NCBI GenBank assembly: GCA_051530055.1
Contig: CM121341.1
Span: forward strand, 12,462,001-12,526,000
From: Neoechinorhynchus agilis
Taxonomy: Eukaryota; Acanthocephala
Direction of reading: 5' to 3'
Length of the DNA: 64,000 nucleotides
Shown here: one piece after another, positions 24,312 to 33,758 of the stretch
Numbering within the stretch: the first letter of the stretch is position 1
Layout: each line of letters opens with the position of its first letter
Position numbers and translations under genes: made by a program
Notes under the pieces: generated by a model
Told to the model about the DNA's origin: nothing
Database searches by the model: none
What the model saw: the letters and a program-made list of their open reading frames with translations, nothing else

Positions 24312-24787
24312 GTCAAGAAAATCAGGTAACTAACTACATTTTTGCGAGCGTTTGTGGCCTTTCTAAGCTATTTCAAATGTGTCCCTTTAATTCTGTGCTC
24401 TGCCATACACCCCGGAAACTCATTTTCACCCTGATTTCCACCTCAATTGTTCGTGATTTTAGCCACACACATATTCAAAGCCTCTAGCCGTAGACTAATG
24501 AGCTCAAATGCAGGGTAGTTACTGAAACGTGGGTAGTACGAGTCATTCTATCCCCGTGCTGAACTCATACTCAAATGTGCTCACACTTCTTGCATTTCTA
24601 GTTTCAAGTAAGGAGCTGTGTGCATTGAGCATCAACACCCAAAAATATTCGTCAAACCCTCTTACTAACTTGCACTTTTACTTGTTCACTTTGCAAACGC
24701 GAAATTCTTTACTCAAGTTTTAAAAGGTTTGTTTCCGTCGATCTAATCCGGCTAAATTACGCCCCCGATATTGTTCTTTAGATTAAA

Positions 24788-25075
24788 ATGTCATTCGGTG
24801 GACTTGGAGCCTACAGCCCTTTTGGAATGGGCGGTCAAAATTTTAGCTGCACAATGGCGCCTGCTCTTGTAAGCGGAATGGACGGTGGATTTTCAGGCGG
24901 TGGAATGTTTCCTCCGATGATGGGTGGTGGAATGTTTCCACCGATGATGGGTGGTGGAATGGGCCAAACGTGCTGCGTATGTTCACCATCGTCTGGAGGG
25001 CATGGCGGAATGATGAATCCTTGTTGCAGCCCATCAATGCCCTGCGGTGGACTAAGCTCATACGGTTCTATGTGA
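24788..25075 (+). CDS. Small Gly/Met/Cys-rich protein (95 aa), array member 1
   Basis: An intact ORF whose ATG is 6 bp after a good 3' splice site (TTCTTTAG), as in its neighbours. About 57 bp upstream a GTTTGT could serve as donor of a 5'-UTR intron. The protein is Gly/Met/Ser-rich with two direct copies of MFPPMMGGG near the centre, then TCCVCS and a CC..PC tail. It has no signal peptide or transmembrane segment. It lacks the MGxxxS start of the later members but shares low complexity, paired cysteines and orientation. Likely a structural or stored protein; the function is unknown. Confidence 0.68.
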   Translation: MSFGGLGAYSPFGMGGQNFSCTMAPALVSGMDGGFSGGGMFPPMMGGGMFPPMMGGGMGQTCCVCSPSSGGHGGMMNPCCSPSMPCGGLSSYGSM

Positions 25076-25118
25076 TTTTCAATCTATATCACTTAATAGG
25101 AATGAAAATCGCACTCTT

Positions 25119-25922
25119 ATGCCGATGCAATGCCCTCCGATGATGGGCGGCGGATCGATGATGCCAATGCAATGCCCTCCGATGATGGGCGGCGGATCGA
25201 TGATGCCAATGCAATGCCCTCCGATGATGGGTGGCGGATCGATGATGCCGATGCAATACCCTCCGATGATGGGCTACGGATCGATGATGCCAAGCCTTCC
25301 TATGATGGGTGGCGGATCGATGATGGGCGGCGGATCGATGATGCCAAGCCTTCCGATGATGGGCGGCGGATCGATGATGCCAAGCCTTCCAATGATGGGT
25401 GGCGGATCGATGATGCCAAGCCTTCCAATGATGGGCGGTGGATCGATGATGGGCGGGGGATCAATGATGCCAAGTCAGGTTATGCCAATTGCCATCACTC
25501 CACCAACGTTAGTTTCCGGACCGTCCATACAACAACCAGTAAGCATGCCCATGCAACAAGTGAGTATGCCAATGCAACAGCCCGTTCAACAAGTGAGCAT
25601 GCCCATGCCACAACCTGTTCAACAAGTGAGTATGCCTGTCCAGAATTTTTCTCCTCAGCCAATGCCAATGCCAATACCAACTGGTCCGCCTAAATACGTT
25701 GATGATGATCTGGAGTATCTTTTGATTCAACGCTCAAGCGGTGGTGGATATTCAGGTGGACGAAGGAAGTTATTATATTGTGTTGAAGGCGATGGACAGA
25801 CGTCGTACTCAAGACCGCGTCCATCATACCTACCATCCATGGCACTGCCACCGCCGCCACGGCCACCGATGCAACACCATGGAGATGATGGTGGACAGTT
25901 ATTTTACTGTGTTCCGCGTTGA
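25119..25922 (+). CDS. Met/Gly/Pro repeat protein (about 267 aa), array member 2
   Basis: The frame is open from upstream; the first ATG after the splice-type acceptor TTAATAG (25093-25099) is taken as the start. Residues 1-120 are tandem repeats of 14 aa (MPMQCPPMMGGGSM) that shorten to 12 aa (MPSLPMMGGGSM). Because the DNA units are 42 and 36 bp, the other frames also stay open, which explains overlapping false ORFs. Then come QQVSMPM repeats, PMPMPIPTGPP, an acidic DDDLEYLL motif, and two similar endings (KLLYCV and QLFYCV). Pro/Met-rich and without a membrane span, it is probably a structural coat or matrix protein; unproven. It could share transcripts with 24788-25075. Confidence 0.65.
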   Translation: MPMQCPPMMGGGSMMPMQCPPMMGGGSMMPMQCPPMMGGGSMMPMQYPPMMGYGSMMPSLPMMGGGSMMGGGSMMPSLPMMGGGSMMPSLPMMGGGSMMPSLPMMGGGSMMGGGSMMPSQVMPIAITPPTLVSGPSIQQPVSMPMQQVSMPMQQPVQQVSMPMPQPVQQVSMPVQNFSPQPMPMPIPTGPPKYVDDDLEYLLIQRSSGGGYSGGRRKLLYCVEGDGQTSYSRPRPSYLPSMALPPPPRPPMQHHGDDGGQLFYCVPR

Positions 25923-26086
25923 AGTACTTCAGCAGCAGCAGAGGACGTACTATAAGATTTAAAATCGCCAATTTTGTCTTCGCTTTTTTTATTCGAAAAT
26001 GAATTATTTCTAAGAGAATTCTCGTTCGCGTAGGACAATTATCTTCTTACCGCTATCTTCTTATTTTCAGATAGTAAAACAATCTG

Positions 26087-26320
26087 ATGGGTAACCGACG
26101 GAGCTCTAACCGTGAACCCTCGGTGCAGATGCCAGCCTGCACTTCAAGACAAAACGGTCGAATGGGATCAGGTAGACAACATCAGATGTGTTACTGCCCT
26201 CAGCAGCCAACTATTATACCAATTTTGGTTCCTTCCCCGATGGCGGGTTATTCATATAACAGTCCGAATGCACAGAACCCGTTTATGAATCAAGGTCCGC
26301 CTCCTAGGTACTTCCAGTGA
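26087..26320 (+). CDS. Small MGxxxS protein (77 aa), array member 3
   Basis: Starts MGNRRSSN: Gly2 and Ser6 fit the N-myristoyltransferase consensus and basic residues follow. The ATG is 16 bp after the acceptor TTATTTTCAG/ATAG. The body is Gln/Arg/Ser-rich with CYCPQQP and then TIIPILVPSP, the second block shared with members 5, 7, 8 and 10. The tail is Pro/Asn-rich. Inferred: an acylated peripheral membrane protein. The function is unknown. Confidence 0.65.
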   Translation: MGNRRSSNREPSVQMPACTSRQNGRMGSGRQHQMCYCPQQPTIIPILVPSPMAGYSYNSPNAQNPFMNQGPPPRYFQ

Positions 26321-26937
26321 GACTCCTTTCAATCAAACCCAAAATAATCGATATATCTGTGTAAGTAACAGAGAATGCACCACGGGACACGGACCAATAA
26401 TACATTACGCGAGAGCATTTCCATGGGACACTCAAAGTTGTTCCACTCGCGCACACAGTCAAAAATAAAGACCAAATGAATTGGATATCCATTGAAAAAT
26501 TTCCTTCATTTCTTCTACTGGAATATTTCACTCAAAACTTGGTTTCTATTTGTGGTTTTTGTGCGTGTGGTGTGAGCGCATTGTTTATTTAGATTCGCTT
26601 TAAAACGAGAACGCATTCTAATGAGCGAGGAAACAGTGAGTATTCCGGGTTTTCGTTGAGACGACCACCACACAAGGTGAGTGCTGAATGTATGAACTTT
26701 TGCGAACATACTGGCATTGAACGGTTCGCGTGTGCGTACACCGGAACTAGTCACGCATGTGACGAAATTCGTTCATATTCTCGTGGTGCTGACTTTAAAA
26801 AGAAGTCATATTCGTTTTGAACCCATACTAAAACAACAGTACCACTTTTTGTTTTACGTTCATATCGATTGTAACCTTTGCTCTTTCTCAAAGCCAACAT
26901 TTATCAGCGCTCTTATCCCGTTTAGATATAGAATATA

Positions 26938-27207
26938 ATGGGTCGTATTTTCTCAAAAAATAGAAATCAAGCCCCTGAGTACATTCCGTACGCCGTGTGC
27001 TGCAATAATGGGTGTGGACAACCTTGCCTCAGTGTTCAGTATATACCAAAGGACCCACCACAACCGACGATCAGCGCCCCGCAACCTCTAGTGTTACCGT
27101 GTAACACTGGCTGTAACAATGGTTGTGGACAATGCTGTCCACCTTGCTATCCACCCGTCTGTTGTAGACGGTGCCAATGCTCAGTTCAGCCAGTTCGAAC
27201 TTGCTAG
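26938..27207 (+). CDS. Small MGxxxSK Cys-rich protein (89 aa), array member 4
   Basis: Starts MGRIFSKN (N-myristoylation type), then EYIPYAVCC and two copies of a C-NNGCGQ-C motif (CCNNGCGQPC and CNTGCNNGCGQCC). It ends in CCRRCQC with 17 cysteines in all. The 3' splice site CCCGTTTAG/ATATA lies 12 bp before the ATG. Density and spacing of Cys suggest metal binding, palmitoylation or disulfide cross-linking. There is no secretion signal, so with an acyl anchor the chain would face the cytosol. Family unknown outside this array. Confidence 0.72.
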   Translation: MGRIFSKNRNQAPEYIPYAVCCNNGCGQPCLSVQYIPKDPPQPTISAPQPLVLPCNTGCNNGCGQCCPPCYPPVCCRRCQCSVQPVRTC

Positions 27208-27471
27208 ACAATGAAAATAACTTTAATCAACTAGAAAATAGATTCAGTAGGCAGGAAAGGAGTAAACAAGGATTTCCAGGCTCGGTTTGGTCATATTACT
27301 CTCCTTCTTTATTCGGACAAGGAGAAATGGCGTGACTGTGTTCCTTACGAATGTTTAACCTTGTTATTTAAAAACCCTTTACCTAGAAATAGATTTTTAC
27401 ATAGATTTTTAAGACTTGTTTCAAAAAGTTCATCCTTTCATTAAAGATATAAACAATCGCAGAAAAGTGAA

Positions 27472-27627
27472 ATGGGCGGTTCCGGCAGTAAAAACCGTCA
27501 ACATATCGTCCCGTGCGATTTTGTTTGCAACCGCTGTTGTGGATGTGGCAACCAGTGTGGAGGCGGTGGAGGATGCTACTCCGTGTGTGGATCTGGTGGA
27601 TCTGGTGGATTTTCACGATTTGGATAG
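27472..27627 (+). CDS. Small MGxxxSK Cys/Gly protein (51 aa), array member 5
   Basis: A short gene read directly from the sequence: MGGSGSKNRQHIVPCDFVC, then NRCCGCGNQC, a Gly run, CYSVC and a GSGG tail, stop at 27625-27627. Gly2/Ser6/Lys7 fit myristoylation. HIVP-x3-VC is the family's first block. The leader before the ATG (ATATAAACAATCGCAGAAAAGTGAA) follows an AAAG or CGCAG acceptor. It lacks the P[IV]x[IV]P block seen in others. Confidence 0.6.
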   Translation: MGGSGSKNRQHIVPCDFVCNRCCGCGNQCGGGGGCYSVCGSGGSGGFSRFG

Positions 27628-28001
27628 ACGAATGTCCTTGCTGATCAAGCAAACCTTGCACACGCTATTGGTAACACCGCAATCCCCTTACTGCCGTTCA
27701 AAGTAACCTTTCGATAAATGAAAAACAAGATGTGATTCACTCCAACAAATGACACAAACGTTCACATGCCACACTCATTCAGCAATAAAATTTGAATACA
27801 TTTTCGACAAGTTTCTGTATGAAAGGTTCTCTCGCCACTATCGTTATTTCCCACTTCTTTTTTCAATTCGCCTATTCCCCAACCATCAACACCCGTTTTC
27901 AATTCCATCAATTTAGTTTCCACCATGAACAAAAGACCTGCTGACAAAACAAATACACGGTGAGCGTTCACTCTTTGTCACCCGGTGTCAATTAGCGATC
28001 A

Positions 28002-28008
28002 TATATAG
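28002..28008 (+). promoter_or_regulatory. TATA box of array member 6
   Basis: TATATAG lies 51 bp before the ATG at 28059, with a purine-rich stretch and ATTCAACATTC (possible start site) between them. This member has no obvious splice acceptor before its ATG, which fits direct transcription from this box. Confidence 0.5.
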
Positions 28009-28058
28009 GGAGAAAGCAGAAATGAGAATTCAACATTCGAGCACAAGGAACTTCTACC

Positions 28059-28301
28059 ATGGGACTATTCGGAAGTAAAAGGCAAACCTACGTGGTTCCT
28101 CCTGAGTACTGCTGCCCCACTCAGTGTTGCGGATCAGCAACAGCATTACAACCACCTTGTCCACAAGTACCATTTATTCCTCCTCCTCCACAACAAATCG
28201 TACCCATCTATATTCCACAAATCATTCCAGTTCCTCAAGCTCCTATATGCCCTAAACCACAACAACAATTTCCAATCCGTATGATATGCTGCCCAACCTA
28301 A
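28059..28301 (+). CDS. Small MGxxxSK Cys/Pro protein (80 aa), array member 6
   Basis: Starts MGLFGSKRQTYVVPPEYCC (Gly2, Ser6, Lys7; first block YVVP-x2-YCC). CC pairs follow, then a Pro-rich half with FIPPPPQQIVPIYIPQIIP (second block) and a CC end. A TATA box lies 51 bp upstream. The long Pro/Ile stretch has no charge and could form a polyproline-like rod or hydrophobic patch. Inferred: membrane-anchored, cysteine cross-linked structural protein. No homologue recognised. Confidence 0.73.
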   Translation: MGLFGSKRQTYVVPPEYCCPTQCCGSATALQPPCPQVPFIPPPPQQIVPIYIPQIIPVPQAPICPKPQQQFPIRMICCPT

Positions 28302-28467
28302 CAAGAACAGCTACAACTACAACTACAGACGAACTTTTACTAGAATTATTTATATTTGTATTAGGTGCTGCTTTATAGCTAAAATAATCTATTAGATGGC
28401 CGGGAGGAGTGTACTTGTAACGGATATCTACTCGTCCCATTGCCTTTTAGATATGTAAACAAGACCC

Positions 28468-28671
28468 ATGGGTGGTATATTCGGAAAAGGAGGTAGTAGA
28501 ACACATATAATCCCCGCGGACTTCTGTTGTCGCTGCCAATGTAATTGTCAGCGATCATCAGTTTCGCGGGTGTGCCCAACAGCATGCTCACGACAAATCT
28601 TAATACCAATTGTGATTCCTTATTCACCTTGTTGTGGATGCCCACAATCCGCACTCTGCCATTGCACATAA
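28468..28671 (+). CDS. Small MG Cys-rich protein (67 aa), array member 7
   Basis: Starts MGGIFGKGGSRTHIIPADFCC: Gly2 with Gly6/Lys7 in place of Ser6, still within the myristoylation range, and the block HIIP-x2-FCC. Then CRCQCNC, a spacer, ILIPIVIPYSP (second block) and CCGCP...CHC. The acceptor TTGCCTTTTAG/ATATG lies 17 bp before the ATG, and a possible donor GTAACG is about 40 bp further up. Confidence 0.7.
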   Translation: MGGIFGKGGSRTHIIPADFCCRCQCNCQRSSVSRVCPTACSRQILIPIVIPYSPCCGCPQSALCHCT

Positions 28672-28940
28672 CTTGTCGATAAATTAAAAGATGATGGAAC
28701 ATCAGTAACGTTCGGAAAAGGTGCGTAAATGCACTAAACCCCACTTCGAGTGTGGCATCCAAGGCTCCACATCGCGATCTGAAGGTACTGAGCACTCCAA
28801 GCAAGTTCACGTTGTCTTCAGTAACCAAGACGAAAAAGGTTTACACTTTTTCTAATTAATTGTTTTTTATGAGTAGAAGAGAATTATGGCTTGCGTCTTT
28901 TGTTCTGTTTTCATTTAAAAAACTTCAACTACGTTTGTAG

Positions 28941-29117
28941 ATGGGATCTAGAGGAAGCCGACCTACTCAATACATTCCTTATCCATGCAACTGCGGATGT
29001 GGCTGTCAATCGCAACCAATATGTGTCCAATGCGATCAACCTCAAGCATCTCCTCAGTATTTCCCAGTCTTCGTACCGCAGGGCTGCTGTTGCGCTCAAT
29101 CAAGGTGCTGCTGCTGA
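28941..29117 (+). CDS. Small MGxxxSR Cys-rich protein (58 aa), array member 8
   Basis: Read directly: MGSRGSRPTQYIPYPCNCGC, then CQSQPIC and QYFPVFVPQG (second block), ending CCC...RCCC. The N-terminus closely resembles the Src-type acylation signal (MGS-x2-S[KR]P). The ATG immediately follows the acceptor TTTGTAG. A longer overlapping frame (28891-29175) lacks motifs and is a shadow. Confidence 0.65.
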   Translation: MGSRGSRPTQYIPYPCNCGCGCQSQPICVQCDQPQASPQYFPVFVPQGCCCAQSRCCC

Positions 29118-29851
29118 TCTCTTGAAGGAAAAGTGGTATCTATATCCGATTCCCGATGCACTGACAAATGCATAAAAGCACACCTCGCACTGAACGTGAA
29201 TCTCTGAGGCACTGCAACATCCTCTACTCCTCTCACTGATCGAAACAGAACTTATTTTAATTAAATCACGCACTGAATTCAATAAACTATCTTTACTTTT
29301 AGTTATAATAATTACACGTTTAGTGTTTAACAAATACAAAGAATAGGACCCATTTACCTTTCGGTCGTCATAAGCACTCGAGTTAAGAGTTGTTCAAAAA
29401 TATATAAATTCGGATCCGTTTTGGTGGGAATATCCGGTAGGCTTCTAAAGAGTGGGATTTAAATTCATTCTATACATGATTTGCAATTATACTCATAAAG
29501 ATTTACAATCCGGGAAAATATAGCTGAAATTGATAATCAAGCCGTTGTTGTGTCAATATTGCAGCGCAATAAACACAAATCATGCGGTTATGTTCGTCGC
29601 TTTTGGTATGGACGATTTTTGTTTTACTGCCTATGGCTTATGACAAGCAAACGATTAGGTTATGGTGGCGTATTTATATTGTGAATGAGTGTTACCAAGT
29701 ATAATCGAGATTTCGATCTTGGGCAGAGGATAAAAGACTCATCGAATTTGTGGACATTTTTCCAACAAAGGAATTGTACTCGGTGATCTCAAATAACGCA
29801 CGTATTCTCCAATGGAAAAAAACATTCAATGTATTAAAATCAATATATTAA
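29118..29851. other. Intergenic, convergent
   Basis: A+T-rich spacer between array member 8 and the 3' end of the RING-NHL gene. No motif-bearing ORF and no structured RNA seen. Confidence 0.6.
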
Positions 29852-31800
29852 TCAATGCATCGGCGCATAAAGCTGGTGGATACAATCGCTTCGCGCATCG
29901 GTCACAAATAAAATGTCGCCTGAGATAGCGATTCCAGTTGGCTGGATCATATGAGAGTAGGTGATGTCTTGGACAAATTGGCCACTTCTGGTGAACACAG
30001 AGACGGACTGCTTGTCCGAATCTACTATATAAAATTTATTATTAGCGAATCGTATGGCCATTGGTGTCTTGATCGGAACTAGGGGGGAGTCATAGGTGAA
30101 TACGAGCAAGGGCAGGCCATTATGATCGATTCCCCTTGCAAAAGAACGATCTGCGCCGGATCCATGCATAGTAAAGACAAGCATTTGTTGGACGCTGCAA
30201 ATGAATTGAGGATTTGTGCCAAAAGGAAGGTTGATTTCCTTGAACCACGCCATTGGATTTGTTTTGGCCGATTTTGGATTTAGTGCGATCCATTTCAGAA
30301 CTACGATTCGGTCATTCTTTAAGTCGCAGACGTAAATATTATCGTCCGGTCCAACGCACACACCAACAGGAGTATCAAATTGTTCAGTGTTGGAACCCGA
30401 GACGTCGCTTCTTCCTATAAAATACAGCACAGTTTTCTCTTGCATTACCACAACGAGTCTATGGAGATCTGTGATCAAAATTGCCGATAATCGATCGTTT
30501 ATGCATACGTCGTTTGGACTATGAAATCCTGTCAATTGCTTAAGTGACTGTTCCGGTTTCCGGGATGTCAAACAAATGTCATGGTCCGTCTTCGGAATCA
30601 CTATACTGATCCGATTATTGCCTTGATCGACAACGTACAATTTACCGTGCTTGTCAATATCAATTGATATTGGGCACACGAATTCGTCCCCTGGAGATTC
30701 TGTACAAAAAGAGTTTGACTATTGCTCGCAAGAAACCAAGCACAAAAGCCAAACCTCCTTTTACTGCGGACGATGGAAGCAAGAGATCGCCCTGTGTTGC
30801 TAGAAGGAGGTTGTTCAATAAAGTGCTTTCCAATGAGACTGTTTTCTAGATTATCGGTTAGATTGTTTGAAAATGTGAATTTTATGCGAGGAACCTGCGT
30901 GGACACCTCTGTCGTTAGAAAGGGAAGTTCATTGCTGGGATTTTCCAGGTTTTTGGCGATTTCAAGAAGTTCTTCTACACTCACAGCACTCTTTTTAACT
31001 CCAGAAGATTCGATCTCATTAAGAACACGATTGATAGTTTCGCTAATGGATTCAGTTTTTTTTCGAATATCCCGAACAACTGCTTCGCTTTCATCCTTGC
31101 AATGATTCAAATACAGTTCAAGATTCGAGCTGATCTCTTCAGCACGCTGCTTGACTAAATTCACGTTATCTTCAGCGCGTTCAATCACCTGTTGTTTTGC
31201 AATAAGTGCGGCATAATCAAACTCACTGAGTTGTTTGTCAATTGTCTGAATTACGCCCTCTGACTGAGTTTTTAAACACCGGCATTTCTCGAGAACTCTT
31301 TCAAGAAGTTCTTGGCGGTGTTTCTCGATACATCCTGGACAACCGAGATAATTACAGTGTGAACAGATAGTCAGTGAAGGCTCAAGTCGGCAGATTTGAC
31401 AGAGATTGTTAGAAGTGAGTTCGATTCGGTTGATTTTTATTAATTGAGCAACTGAAAGGTTCTTCGAGAAATCTTCCACGTTTTGTGCAACACATTTCAT
31501 CTTGCAAACAGGACATTTGACATGATAAGTATCCTTAGATGGATCATCGCCGCCATTTCCACACAACGATGAAATAGACGATCCGGTTAATGGGCGTTTG
31601 CTAATATTTATTAGGCACTCAACACAGAAAGTATGGCCACAGGGAAGGATTCGGGGGTCGCAGTATGTTTTGTCGCAAACAGGGCATGTTATTAGTTGAT
31701 GAATTGATTTGTAACTACAAACGGATTGATTATGTTGGTCACGGATATCAGACGAAGTAGTAACTTCCATTGGTTCACGTACGATCAGCTCACGATTCAT
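29852..31800 (-). CDS. RING finger, B-box, coiled-coil, NHL-repeat (TRIM-NHL type) protein
   Basis: Two exons (30765-31800 and 29852-30699) are joined by a 65-bp intron (GTAAAAGG...TGTACAG); phases fit and give 627 aa. Residues about 35-105: C3HC4 RING (CPVCDKTYC, CGHTFC-x2-C, CPVCKMKC) with a long insert before the last Cys pair. About 135-165: a shortened B-box-like zinc motif (CQICRLEP, CSHC, C-x2-C-x3-H). About 165-290: coiled coil. From about 345: NHL beta-propeller repeats (ISIDIDKHGKLYVVDQGNNR, VCVGPDDNIYVCDLKNDRI, IAISGDILFVTDARSD). Known: TRIM-NHL proteins are E3 ligases or RNA-binding regulators in germline and neurons. This gene is transcribed opposite to the small-protein array around it. 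Confidence 0.88.
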
Positions 31801-32917
31801 TGCTTGACAGGCCGTTGACGGTGATGATATGATCTTGGTAAAACGTTTGTTTTGATCAGGTCACGTTTCCATGACTACCTTGGCGATTGATTGTTTTAGT
31901 GTCTATCGTTTGCCACGTCAATGAAGCTGTTCAAAAGTTAAGGTTCACGCGGGGAAATTACACAGAGAAATACGATTGATCTCATATCGTCCAGAGTCCA
32001 TCAATGGACATCAGTAACAAACCAGTTTTTTCTCGCCAAACCTCTAATTCTTTTTAGTACAAAATATTCCTTAATTGAGAGACCCGAGTTCAACGATCCA
32101 AACCGACACGAGAAAAGCAATGAAGAAGATATGATTTCTGACTTAATTTTATTTGGCAAAAGTCTAAATACGAACATTTATAAACACGCAATACTTTAGA
32201 ACTGCAATTATACAAACTTTTTAAGATCTTTAAATGCTGTAATGTCAGCAAGATAGCGTGTGTGAATGGAATTGATCAAATGTACTCGATCGCAAACGTA
32301 TCGATTATTAAAATGAAATAGAAGTGTTGGTGATAGCGCATTGTGTTTATTCCCATATCCACGAAACATTATGAACAACTCACAATTTGCACTTCTAGAG
32401 ATGGACAGTAACCTTTAACTTTTTAATAGTCGCGAAACCTAACCTTCAACACTTCATTTTTTGCCTGCAACACCCGTACTCGACAAAATCCCATTGTTCA
32501 TTTGACTTTCACTGACTGGAAATGTGATCGCTTTGCAACGAATAAATACAAGACGCCCTATGCTTTATTAGGAGACAAAAGCAAATACTCACAAGTGCGT
32601 GTGTTCATATGAGTTTGAACGTGAGCCACCAATAATGAATCAGGTTAAAATGACACACGGACACTATTGAATTTCGACAACAGAGAGCGAGACCGAATAT
32701 TGACAGCGGTACAAAAATTGGGAACATAGTCATTCTCAGTTTCATATCACACTTGCATGATTTCGACACAGAATATAAACTGAGAAGAGTTGGCATGGCG
32801 GAGAAAGTCAATTTTCACCGCGGCTCCTTCGCTCAATTTACGGCTCCGAGATTGCTCGCATAAAGTAAGTGATGAGCATGTGAGATTTCAAAGGAATTTT
32901 TTCTATAGGAATAAGCA
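31801..32917. promoter_or_regulatory. Divergent intergenic region
   Basis: A 1.1-kb spacer between two divergent starts. It holds the 16-mer at 32442-32457 and, just before the next gene, GTAAGTGATG (about 32867) that can pair with the acceptor TTTTTTCTATAG (ending 32908) as a ~42-bp 5'-UTR intron. No ORF with recognisable motifs. Confidence 0.45.
32442..32457 (+). promoter_or_regulatory. Shared upstream 16-mer, ahead of array member 9
   Basis: ACCTTCAACACTTCAT, one base different from the copy at 24296-24311 and at nearly the same distance from its start codon. Confidence 0.35.
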
Positions 32918-33070
32918 ATGGGTTCCATTTGCAGCCGACGAGAGATTACCAGAATAGTGCCATATCCGTGTGAATGCGGAGTTATGGCACCAGGTTGTCC
33001 AGGCATCCAAATTTATCGAGGACGACGAACAATAGGCGAAGGCACTGGCATCAATAGAATTAGCGGATGA
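32918..33070 (+). CDS. Small MGxxxSR protein (50 aa), array member 9
   Basis: Read directly: MGSICSRREITRIVPYPCEC, then GVMAPGCPG and a basic Gly/Arg/Ile-rich tail ending RISG. Gly2, Cys5 and Ser6 predict myristoylation plus palmitoylation; RIVPYPCEC is the family block, closest to member 8 (YIPYPCNC). The ATG is 9 bp after the acceptor CTATAG. Cysteine-poor tail compared with relatives. Confidence 0.62.
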   Translation: MGSICSRREITRIVPYPCECGVMAPGCPGIQIYRGRRTIGEGTGINRISG

Positions 33071-33180
33071 CAAATTGACTTGATCGTTACGTGAATGAAA
33101 TCCTAATTATTTTGTTTTTCGATTATTCTTTACCATTCGAGTGCTCAGATTAATCCAACGATTTTCAGATATAATTATAA

Positions 33181-33375
33181 ATGAGCCGCTGCTGTCGTCG
33201 GAAACGTATAACAACAATATATGTGCCCTACAGTTGCGGTAAACATTGTGAACCGCAATGTGCTCCACAATATGCTCCACCGCCTTTCCAACATCCAGCA
33301 CCTCCACCGCTCCCGTATTGTCCCATTTTTATTCCACCACCACCACCCATCTTTTCACCGTTCGTTAGGCGTTAA
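33181..33375 (+). CDS. Small Cys/Pro protein (64 aa), array member 10
   Basis: Starts MSRCCRRKRITTIYVPYSC: Ser replaces Gly2, so myristoylation is lost, but the CC pair and basic run could still support palmitoylation. YVPYSCGKHC is the family block and YCPIFIPPPPP the second block; the tail is Pro-rich. The acceptor CGATTTTCAG/ATATA lies 12 bp before the ATG, matching members 4 and 7. The last member seen before the inverted-repeat arm. Confidence 0.65.
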   Translation: MSRCCRRKRITTIYVPYSCGKHCEPQCAPQYAPPPFQHPAPPPLPYCPIFIPPPPPIFSPFVRR

Positions 33376-33758
33376 CTTTTATGAAGATTGATTGGGTTAT
33401 AAAACACCATGGATTTGTTGCGTGGGTCTGAAAGGGGGGAAATCGTGCTTTATGAGAAAAAATCAGTTAATAGTTGTCTTTAGCCAAACACTTGGAGTAG
33501 AGTGCTCTTATACATCTTAAAGCTTAAGTATCATCCGAGCAGGATTTTAATTAAAAAAAGACAGGCAATTTAAAGTTAAAGTGTTATCATCACAGTTGAT
33601 TGTAGAATAATCAAATGGGGGTGAACAGTGTTTTAATATTGCAAAGGTGACAATCAAAAGTCGCCTTCTCTCCCTATTAAAATATCGCTGTTCGATACAA
33701 AACGCACGAATGTTGCCATAATTTAATAAATGAACATTGATTTCCGAAAAGTATAAAA

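Noticed and set aside
25130-25693. 187-codon ORF of PSDDGRRIDDA-type repeats
   Set aside because: It is the same repetitive DNA as the Met/Gly-rich gene read in another frame. Repeat units are multiples of three, so all frames stay open; the main frame has a non-repetitive, protein-like tail.
26938-27207. Metallothionein identity for the Cys-rich 89-aa protein
   Set aside because: Cys pairs are set in NNGCGQ and Pro-rich contexts with a myristoylation-type start, unlike the CxC-Lys pattern of metallothioneins.
28891-29175. 94-codon ORF overlapping array member 8
   Set aside because: Different frame from the 58-aa protein that has the family N-terminus and both family blocks.
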